From contig GG745337.1 in assembly GCA_000151295.1 (NCBI GenBank), forward strand, positions 173,872-185,983: 12,112 nucleotides of DNA, read 5' to 3'. The notes beneath the pieces are model-generated. The model saw only the letters and a program-made list of their open reading frames with translations. It made no database searches and was not told the DNA's origin. Positions 1 to 7,677 of this stretch are shown here, one piece after another. Source of the DNA: Allomyces macrogynus ATCC 38327 (Eukaryota; Blastocladiomycota; Blastocladiomycetes; Blastocladiales; Blastocladiaceae). How positions within the stretch are numbered: the first letter of the stretch is position 1; every line of letters begins with the position of its first letter. Both the position numbers and the translations under genes were made by a program.

Positions 1-611
1 GGCGCCAACGTCTCGGCATCGCAGACGCAGTACCAGTCGCCAGTCGATTGACGCTCCGGCCGGCGCTACACTGCTGGTGGCGCCAAGGTTTCGGCTGCTC
101 AGTTGCCAGTTCCAGTCGCAGACGGTCAACGCCGACAACGGCCGGCTCGTGGGTACGCGACGGGCCAGATCAACAGCTGCAACGACGACGGCTCGTGGTA
201 CGGCGACGGGCCATGTGATCCACCACCACGGCAACTGCCACGACGGCACCGTGTGGGTCGGTGGCGACCACGGCGTCTGGATTGCCGGCGGCAGCAGCTC
301 GAGCGTGCACGTCTGTCTCGCAGGCACAGGCGCAGGCGCAGTCGCAGTCGATTGACGTGTCTGCGGCCACGATTGGCCACAATGTTGATGTGCTCGCGTC
401 GCAGATCCAGGCGCAGGCCCAGTCGATTGGCGCGTCGGTGCACCACGGCGCCGATGTGCTCGCGTCGCAGGCGCAGTTCCAGACGCAGTCGATCAACGCG
501 TCGGGCCACGGCCACGGCTCCGTCGACGTGTCGGCCGTCCAGGCGCAGGTGCAGGGCCAGAACATTGACGTCCACTCGACGACGATTTGCCACCCCCCGA
601 CGTTCTGCTAA
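1..611 (+). CDS. Q/S-rich tandem-repeat protein, 3' part, with frame changes in 1-310
   Basis: The product is not recognised. Bases 312-611 form a clean open frame ending in TAA at 609-611. It encodes degenerate repeats of about 22-24 residues with a core like VLASQAQFQTQSINAS, and ends in a short Cys-containing tail (ICHPPTFC). Bases 1-310 clearly belong to the same protein: the same core recurs (VSASQTQYQ; QSIDAP; GAKVSAAQ; CQFQSQTVNA), followed by Gly/Asp/aromatic motifs (INSCNDDGSWYGDG; GNCHDGTVWVGGDHGVWIAGG). However, these pieces lie in three different plus frames and need roughly six single-base shifts to join. The start codon lies outside the window. The alternating Gln/Ser composition suggests an extended surface or matrix protein, but this is inference. 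It could be a pseudogene, or an intact gene with assembly indels. Its neighbour is convergent. Confidence 0.55.
128..260 (+). repeat. Diverged repeats encoding a GSWYGDG-type unit
   Basis: Bases 143-167 and 189-213 are near-identical 25-mers. The first has one extra G in the GTGGG run and lacks one G in the ACGCG segment. The preceding bases (128-142 and 171-188) are also related, giving a period of about 45 bp, or 15 residues. A weaker third copy follows at about 228-260 (NCHDGTVWVGGD). The two offsetting indels between the first two copies show directly that the frame breaks here are small indels. Confidence 0.6.
312..590 (+). repeat. Tandem Q/S-rich protein repeats of about 23 residues
   Basis: At least four consecutive diverged units are visible in frame: SVSQAQAQAQSQSIDVSA, VDVLASQIQAQAQSIGAS, ADVLASQAQFQTQSINAS and VDVSAVQAQVQGQNIDV. 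They are separated by Gly/His-rich spacers (TIGHN, VHHG, GHGHG). Period is about 66-72 bp. More diverged copies occur upstream at 10-60 and 75-135 in other frames. Confidence 0.75.
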
Positions 612-987
612 ACGAAGTGATGTGCCTCTCAAATCGTGTGTCTCTTTTGAAATCGTTCAGCAAACACGGAGTGGCAAAAGTGTCGCATTCCTTTTTTTTT
701 CCGGCCAAGCGAGCCGTTCTTGTATGCCCTAATATTATCCAGCATTGCTTTTGAACCTCACTTCACCTGTCCGATGACTTGTGGATGCAGCATGCACGGC
801 GAGTGACTGACAGGAAGCTCGATGGCAGGAGATGATTGAGCTCAGCGTTTTGCGCTCTCTCCTCACCAACTTGTTACCAGGAATATCATCCAAGTCCTTC
901 ACGATGCTTTCTAATCGAGGGACATTTACCAAGCTTTCAGCGGCAGGTCCATCAAGCACAAATACTCCGAATCGCTTCCAGATCGCA
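612..987. other. Convergent intergenic region between repeat gene and MFS gene
   Basis: This 376-base stretch is clearly poorer in GC than the flanking coding regions, as expected for 3' UTRs and terminators. It holds an A/T-rich patch near 729-737 that could serve 3'-end formation. A 95-codon minus-strand ORF (1022-735) crosses the end of the MFS gene and this region. It resembles nothing I recognise and is not called as a gene. Confidence 0.5.
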
Positions 988-2663
988 TCAAGCAATAACG
1001 GTGTCTGACTGTGCTGGTCCACAGCTTGCGGCCGGCGGCGATGTCTCAGTCCGTGACGAACGCCAGTGGTACTTGCGATAGTACCAAATATAGAGCAGCA
1101 TGACGCACACCGTCACGCCCGAGAACAAGCCCATCGACGCCATGAGCCCGCCGGCCTCGTAGAGCAGACTCGACACGATCGGACCTGTCGGTTGTGTCGG
1201 GTGCTCGCGTCAGAACACGATCCGATTCCGGTGGAGAAGGAGGAGAAGCATGACCGACCGTACCAATAAACATGCTCAGCGCGTAGGCGACGTTGAAACA
1301 CGCGTAGACTTGCCCCGACGCCGCCGAGTACTTGCGCGCGACCATGTTGCCCATGTCCGGCAGCGTCGGAATCATGGCCACGGGCAAAACGATTCCGACC
1401 AAGATGTACACGGCAATGCACACGGGTAGCGTCGCGGGCAAGGGCAGCATCGGGAGCGCAATCGCGGTTGATGCTAGACCAAGGATCATGATGACGTGCG
1501 GCGAGTGCCGGTCGCAGAGCCAGCCAGCTGCACAGGGTGGAGAAGGATCGTGAGAAGGTCGTCGTTCATAGATGACAAGCAACCGCCGGGTGCGTACTCA
1601 GCGGCCCAACAAATAACTCGGGCAAGCCGAGCGCAAGAAACATGAACCCGTTCTCCGAGACCGACGTGCCAAAGTTGGCCGTGAGCCACGGCGGCAATAC
1701 CGGCTCGAGACCGGCCATGGCCGCCCCTTCAAAGATGACTGCGAGACAATTGACCCAGACTGCGGGTTCGCGCACGAGCACGAGCAGCGGCGGCACCGTG
1801 TTCTCGGACTTAGCAGTTGTGGCGTCCATGGCGGCAGCACGCACCTTTTCCTTGGCTGCAATCGCCGGATGCTCATCGACGACAAGCCGCAACACCAACG
1901 CGAAGACCGAGAGGCCCGTGAACAAGTAGTACGGTGAGTGCGGACCGAGCGCGCCATACAGGCCGCCACCAACCGCAGGGCCAAGTAGGCCGCCCGCACT
2001 GATCCCAGCCATGACAGTGCCCATGGTCGCACCGAGCTGGTTGGCTGGGAACACGTCGCTGATCAGTGCCAGACTAACGGTCCAGTTGCCGGCGGCGGCG
2101 ATACCCTGCAAAATTCGGACAGAGACGTAATGCCAATACTTCGAGCAGATCAGGAACAAGAGCGACGCCGCAGTCAGGCCAGTAAGCGAGATCACAATGG
2201 GCCACTTCCGATCGTGCAGCCGGTCCGACACGAGGCCGAAAATGGGGGTCGCGACAAGCAGACCACCGGCTAGGATGTGAACACGACAGGAAATGGTCAC
2301 GCTTCACTCAGCAGTATGGTTCAAACCTTGGGCCATCACGGGGGGATACGAACCAAAGGCGCCGACGAGGTATCCCGTATACGCCGGGCCAAGGCCAAAC
2401 TCGTCCTGGACAATGGTCGGCAAAATTGGGATGACGGCCGCGTAAATGAAGAAGTCTGCAGGTTGCGTTGATCAGGATCAGGATCAGAACAGAAACTATG
2501 CAGAAATCAATGCGAGCATGACCGCACCCACGAACGCGATGAGCGTCACGAGGACGGCAATGATCCACGGCCGGCTGCGCAGTGGGAGCGGTACGGGTGC
2601 AGGATGCTGCGTGGGCGGCGGAAATTCCTCGCTTGACGATGATGGTTTGCTGGCGGCGGTCAT
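988..2663 (-). CDS. MFS transporter, DHA1 drug:H+ antiporter type (5 exons)
   Basis: Exons, in reading order: 2663-2528, 2455-2354, 2269-1598, 1527-1264, 1184-988. Introns are 72, 84, 70 and 79 nt, all GT...AG. The joined frame is open and encodes 456 residues, normal for the family. After a short Ser/Pro-rich cytosolic tail, TM1 reads LIAFVDFFIYAAVIPILP. Motif A is GLVSDRLHDRK (about 91-101), motif B is RILQG (131-135), and the antiporter motif C is GGLLGPAVGG (172-181). The TM8-9 loop has TGWLCDRHSP (about 304-313). These features are known for fungal proton-coupled export of drugs, polyamines or other small molecules across the plasma or vacuolar membrane; the substrate cannot be told. The start at 2663 was chosen for its context (gcgaccATGa) and fit to family length; an in-frame upstream Met at 2714 is less likely. 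The second donor (GTTCGT) is unusual but is forced by phase. Confidence 0.92.
2470..2487. repeat. Hexamer repeat GATCAG x3 in MFS intron 1
   Basis: Three perfect tandem copies of GATCAG lie inside the first MFS intron. On the coding strand they read as repeated CTGATC close to the 3' splice site at 2456, so they may act as redundant branch-point-like sequence. This may equally be a simple microsatellite. Confidence 0.5.
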
Positions 2664-3553
2664 GGTCGCAAGTCTGACAACTGAACAAAATCGCGTAACA
2701 TGGATGAGAGACACAACATCTTTTTATACTCCGAATCGCCTCGCCAAGCTGTAGAGTCCCAGGATCAAATGAACGCCAGCCGCAGCAGGCTCGCCAAATC
2801 ACAATCATGCTGCGGCGGCACGGTTCGCCAGGCGTGGTTCTTGCACCGCTGGTCCCAAATCCGCAGCCGTTTTAGGGTGGAACTTGCATGATGATACTAT
2901 GCGTGTGTGTTTCGAGTTCATAGTTAGGGGAAAGAATTGCCAAGGCAGCAGCAAGAGCGGCGGCCGGCGATGGATGGAGGAGGTGGGTGTGGTTGGTGCC
3001 GTTGCATCGGCGATACGTTGTCCTGCGCCAGAAAACACTGACGATACGGTGCATAGCTCAATCAAGCGCCTCGTATTGTTGGCCAAAGCGCGCCACGAGT
3101 CCTGACTGGCAAAAAAATGGCGGGAAAGCGTCTCCTGGCAGATTTGGCTCCAGGGCCGGCGCTGCGGCAGATCACGCCAAGAAAATGGTGCCAGGTCCAG
3201 GTGCAAAGACCTGAGCCATGATTTGCTACGGATAGCCAGCGCACCCTCGCCCATTTTGATAATATGCTTCCGATGAGCGTATTGACAGCCGTTGCACGGA
3301 TTGCCGTAACCAAGTTCAACACATCAGAGTAACGGTTTGCGCATGGTTCTGTCCAAGGAATCGTCCAAGCAGGCTCGCTTCAAGTTGCGCTGGATAGCTT
3401 TTGGACAGTTGTCTTAGTTCCCCTGGTCCAGGCATTCCAAACCGCGTTTGCAAGAGCACGCCATCTATTCCGCTAACTACGGACCTTGGTATCGCCCGTC
3501 TATGTAGCCCACGGGCACAGTCCACCCCATCCCACTCCTCCATCACCCGCAGT
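2664..3553. other. Long intergenic region between MFS and GH18-like genes
   Basis: About 890 bases separate two genes on the same strand, so it should hold the MFS promoter at its left end and the 3' UTR of the GH18-like gene at its right end. GC content is visibly lower than in the genes. Several ORFs of 70-150 codons occur on both strands (for example minus 3254-2805), but none shows recognisable domains, a convincing composition or splice partners. I see no tRNA, repeat element or transposon remnant. Confidence 0.5.
2721..2728 (-). promoter_or_regulatory. Probable TATA box of the MFS gene
   Basis: The minus strand reads TATAAAAA here, about 58 nt upstream of the chosen start codon at 2663, within a locally A/T-richer stretch. 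The spacing is plausible for a short-leader fungal gene. No other strong TATA element is seen upstream. Confidence 0.5.
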
Positions 3554-5161
3554 CTACATCGCACCCTGCACCAGCGCAACCATCCCCACGACCGCCGCCA
3601 CCACCACTCCATCCAACCCGCCCTCATGCACCGCCGTATTATTCAGCGCCGCCGCCTGCGTGCGTGTCGGTGTTGCTGTCCCCAAACTACTCGCGCGCGT
3701 CGAGGTCGCCCCCGCCCCGCCACCACCCGCAGCCGCCGTCGTCGTAGTCGTCGACGTCGGCAGGACGCCATTTCGCGGCTCGCACGTCGCGACCACGCCC
3801 GAGTCCCCATTCCACACCCTTGCAAGCGCGTGCGCAACAATTGCTGAGTACCGGCTCGCCGCCGACACGCTCGGGACGGGCACCGTACGTGCGATCGGCG
3901 CACGACGCTCGCGCGACCGTGTCGTGACGGACGTGCACGGCGGACCCCACGTGTCGGTCGACAGATCGTAGAACGCGACCCCCGCGAGCGGGCCGGATCC
4001 ACCGGCGTACGCTGATGCGAGCGCCGTCATGACGGGCGACGACAGGTTGAGCCAGGTCGACGCGGGGATAAAGTCGCCGGTCATGGCCTCGAAGTAGGCC
4101 TCGTACCCGCCGCCGAGGCCGGGGAACGTGACAGAGAGGGCTTTACCGGTGGTATTTGTGTAGGTGGTCCATTGCGCGAGCGTAGATTCGAAGGTGGTGG
4201 GGGAGCCGGCCGAGCACGACGGAGACGAGGTCGCAAAGTAGTTGATGTGGTCGACAAGCGGCTCGGACGAAATGTTGGTCAGGAGTCGGCCTGGGTAGGT
4301 CGGGCCGATCATGGCGTCGGGGAAGTCACACCGCGGCGAGACTATTGGGAGAAAACATAAGATTCTTGTTCACCGAATGCGAGTTGAGGTAAAGAGAGCG
4401 TCGGTACCCGTCACGCCGAGCGGATAGTTGGCCGCCGCTGCGAGTTGCTTGAGCGCCATGACAAACACCGGATACCCGTCATAGTCGTTGGTGCGCATGG
4501 CCAAGTCGATGCCATCGAGGGATACGGTACTGCCAAACGGCCGCAGCGAGTGCGTGCCGCCGAAAAACAAATTCCACACGTTTTGCGCTGCCGTCGCGGC
4601 TTGGTTCATGGGCAGGCTCGTCATGGGCGCTACTCAGCATCGACTCGTGAGCAACTTCACTCTCCACCGTGACAGCAAAACTTCAAACGTACAAATTGTC
4701 AAATACACCTTCTTCCCCGCCCGCTGGCACGCCTTGATCCCGTCCGCGACCGCCGGGCACCGCAACAGCGCGAACCCGGACGTCGGCTGCGGCCCAGACC
4801 GCCACGCGTCAACGGCCGCATCGGTCGGCCACGTGCAGTGCGTGGAAAAGTCGATTGCGGGCAAGTTACCGAGCGAGTAGAAGTCGCGCAACGACGCCAA
4901 GTGCACGTGCGTGACGCCCGGCGCGTTCGTGCATAGGTCGGCAAGCGACGGTTCCGTGAGCCCCGACGACGGCGAATAGAGCGACGCGGCCTTGTCCTGG
5001 CCCCAGTACGCAATCAGGCGCGGTGACGGCGGGGCTGCGGAGACGCCGGTCGTGGTGGCGAGGAGGATCACGGCGAGGAGAAGGAAGGGGGAAAGAAGGG
5101 GCCGGATAGGGGCGTGTACGGAGTACGGCCGGCGCGGCCGAGATGGCGCGAGGATCGCCAT
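3554..5161 (-). CDS. GPI-anchored GH18 (class III) chitinase-like protein, predicted inactive (3 exons)
   Basis: Exons, in reading order: 5161-4693, 4629-4408, 4341-3554. Introns are 63 and 66 nt (GT...AG). The joined frame encodes 492 residues. A basic N-terminus and hydrophobic segment (LLLAVILLATTTGVSA, about 27-42) form a signal peptide. The GH18 fold is recognisable from LIAYWGQ (49-55), the region around SLADLC (72-77), GIKACQRAGKKVYLTI (141-156), VWNLFFGG (174-181), LDGIDL (194-199) and SPRCDFPDA (232-240). Family catalytic features are missing. The DxxDxDxE motif reads DGIDLAMR (195-202), so the acid/base Glu is Arg and the preceding Asp is Ala. The SxGG strand reads SPMT, the QFYN strand reads INYF, and the strand-8 Trp position reads GVAFYD (351-356). 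A Ser/Thr/Gly-rich stalk and a terminal hydrophobic tail (VVVAAVVGMVALVQGAM) indicate a GPI anchor. A chitin-binding or structural wall role is inferred. Confidence 0.85.
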
Positions 5162-5689
5162 GTTGGCTTGGTTGGGTGGGGCAACAGATGCGACGGACGC
5201 AAGAAGTGATCAAGGAGTCGAAGTGCCAGAGTGCGGAGCTTGCAACGGTTTATCTTGGTGCGGGCGGGCTCGTCTTGCGCCGGGTTGGACGGATTTGTCT
5301 GTGTCGGGGATATTGCGGCCAGCATAGTCGTCGTCGGGCCTTTGCTGCCTTGGACAGCATCGAGCAACAAGAGATCATAACGAGAATTTGGGTCCCGTGA
5401 TCGCGTCGAGCTGCACTTCTTTCATTCATTTGCTGCCTGAGGATAAATCATCTGCTACTGCTGCAACTTGCGACCCAGCGCTCCCCAAGCGACATCGACA
5501 CTGCCAACTTGCTGCAACCGCACGATCAAGCTCTCTTCGCCGGATTGCGGCCTTATCCCGCCGCTCTGGACCAGCCAATTCCGTTTGCACCATTCTTTGC
5601 GTGCTCTGGCCGCTACCTGCCCTGGTCGACCACCAATCGAATCCATTCTCTATCCAATACGAGCGACAATTTCAAGCTTGATTGTCGCC
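5162..5689. promoter_or_regulatory. Divergent promoter region between GH18-like gene and unknown gene
   Basis: This 528-base region separates divergent start codons at 5161 (minus) and 5690 (plus), so it should drive both genes. On the plus strand three CCAAT motifs occur at 5575-5579, 5633-5637 and 5654-5658, just upstream of the plus gene. They could bind the CCAAT (HAP) complex if transcription starts downstream of them. No clear TATA box is seen for either gene. Confidence 0.4.
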
Positions 5690-7416
5690 ATGCCGCCGTC
5701 AGCGTCTCCGCTTTTCGGCTTCTCGAGACGGGCCGCGAGCGTTTTCCGAAGTTCGCTCATTCGAGCCTTTTTCACCCTCGACCCGACTTGTGATCCTGAC
5801 CGACATGTGCACCCGGTAGAGGCGCGCCCTCTCCACCCAAAACAAGTCGACAGCGATGCCGCCCCTACGACGACCAAGGTTGCGCCTCCCACATACTCGC
5901 CTGACTCGGAAACGACCGTCGTCGGGTCCGGCTCCGTGGCCGCGATCCACAAGTCGGCGCTGACAGTGGCCCTGACCGACCGCGTCGCGATCGTGCAGTG
6001 CAAGTCGGCGCACCCGTGGTCGACGTCCGTCTCGCTCGGTGACGGCGCGTCGGATATCGCCTGGACGCGGTTGCCGCCTCTCGTCGCGCGCGCCCAGCTC
6101 GGGCCGGCCGTGGGCGAGGTCATGTTTCCGACGGCCGAGAAGAAGTACGCCAAGTACCGCAAGCGGCAGGCCGCAGCGACGGGGTCGAAGCGGTGGAGTG
6201 GCGTGGGCGGTGCGGGGTCGGTGGAGGAGAAGATGGAGGCCAAGCTGATGATGCACAAGGACAAGGTTGCGTTCAGTGCGCGCATGCCGGTGCGTTTGTC
6301 GAGTTTGCCTGGTCGCTTTGGTGTCTCCAATCGCTGACGACCCTGTTTCTCTAGTTCCCGCTCGAATCGCTCGAGCTGCTCCTGAACCTGCTCGTCTACA
6401 GCACCACCTCCACCCCCACCCAGTCGACCCCTACCACCTTCCCTCCGCGTGGTATCGTCCCGACCCCGCAACACATCACCATCACGCGCGACCTCGTGAG
6501 CCGCGCACGCAACCACGCGACGACCAGCGACATTGCCGCGACCTTCCAGACGGCCTTCCACCACGGCTTCCCAACCGCTGCCGCCACCACGCCCACCGTC
6601 ACCGATCTCGTCCTCGCCACGCTCCTCGCGACCCTCCGGTCGGCGCTCAAGAAAATCCGGCTGTTCGCCGACACCCCCGCCCCGGCCCTCTTCGCGCTCG
6701 CCGACCTGATCCCGGCGCCGACCGCGGCAACGCAGCCCGCGTGGCTGTGGCCCGCGATTCTCGCTACGTGTCCATCGAGCATTCGCACGGCGGTCGTCCA
6801 GGTGGTGGCTGTTGCGGGCGTGCTGGCCGCGCGGTTCACCGAGTCGGCCGTGATCCATGCGCTCGTCGCGCCGATGTTCGCGAAACGGCACAGCGGGGAC
6901 GCGGCAGTGGTTGATCGGGTCGCGCGGTGGATGGTGCGCGCGAATAAGGTGTGGATGCGGCACGTGGCCGAGGACGCGACGGCCACGTACGCGCGCGAGC
7001 GGCTGGACGTGCTGTGGGCCGAGGCGGCGCTGGGAGGTGTTTCGCCGGTCGAGGTCCCGCCCTCGACGACGGCGGCAGTTGAGGAACCTGTCAAGCTGGT
7101 GGTCCCAACAGTCGACGTGACCGCAGCGCCGCTGCTGCCGGTGCTCGACGTGCCTGCGCGCGACCGCGCGTCGCTCGAGCGCGCGTGCAATATCACGGAC
7201 TTGCGGCTCGTGTGTGGCGGGAGTTCTTGTGCGAGTGATGCGCGCGGTACAATCGAGTGCACGAGTGTCCTGCCGTCGATGATTTCCATGAACCGTCCCG
7301 TCGGCGAGGGGGTGCCGGTCGGTGGTGCGACGGATGGGAAGCGGCTCGCGGCCATGTGGAAGAGCGACGTGGACCGCGCGCAGACGTTGCCGGTGCGTCG
7401 TGCGGGTGGGGACTGA
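5690..7416 (+). CDS. Unrecognised 553-residue protein (2 exons)
   Basis: Exons 5690-6289 and 6355-7416 are joined by a 65-nt phase-0 intron with donor GTGCGT, a CTGAC branch-like site and acceptor CTCTAG. The start ATG lies in good context (gtcgccATGc) and is the first Met in this frame after the upstream region. The N-terminus (FGFSRRAASVFRSSLIRAFF, about 9-28) is basic, Ser-rich and lacks acidic residues, as in mitochondrial presequences; this is only suggestive. The middle has a charged Lys-rich stretch (about 155-190). The second exon is rich in Ala/Val/Leu helices (for example ARWMVRANKVWMRHVAEDA), like an all-helical or armadillo-like fold. I recognise no catalytic motif or named domain. 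Third-position GC bias and amino-acid composition favour this strand over a long antisense ORF covering the same DNA. Confidence 0.75.
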
Positions 7417-7677
7417 CGAGGTGCTGCGACGGTGACGACTTGGGAGGAGTAGTGGATTGGGATGGAGACTTGGATGAAAGGAAACATTTAGGATAACTGC
7501 AAATAGACTGCCGTTGTCCGGTCTTTGGACGCGCTCTTTCAGTTTTCGGAGCAACTGCACGGGACGGGACGGAGCATATCTTGCAGTCATAGAGCATTTT
7601 TTTCCCACAACATGCAGACCAAAACAATATCGCACACAGCCGTTAATTATATTCCAACCACACCCCCCCAACAAAAC
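7417..7677. terminator. Convergent 3' intergenic region
   Basis: These 261 bases separate the stop codons of two convergent genes. The sequence becomes A/T-richer, including AATTATATTCC near 7644-7654 and A- or T-runs on both strands, consistent with overlapping 3'-end processing signals for both genes. No gene is seen. Confidence 0.35.

Noticed and set aside
959..2737. Shared 14-mer (ATACTCCGAATCGC) downstream of and in the promoter of the MFS gene
   Set aside because: A single shared 14-mer is expected about once by chance in a window of this size, and the flanking sequence does not match, so it is not evidence for flanking direct repeats or a mobile element.
2805..3254. 149-codon minus-strand ORF in the long intergenic region
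   Set aside because: It has no recognisable domain, mixed composition and no convincing start context or splice partners. It overlaps other equally unconvincing ORFs.
5650..7674. A 674-codon minus-strand ORF, the longest open frame in the window
   Set aside because: It lies antisense to the unknown two-exon gene and runs straight through that gene's intron. Its composition (very rich in Arg, His and Gly) is that of an antisense frame in GC-rich coding DNA. The plus strand has better codon bias, splice signals and protein composition.
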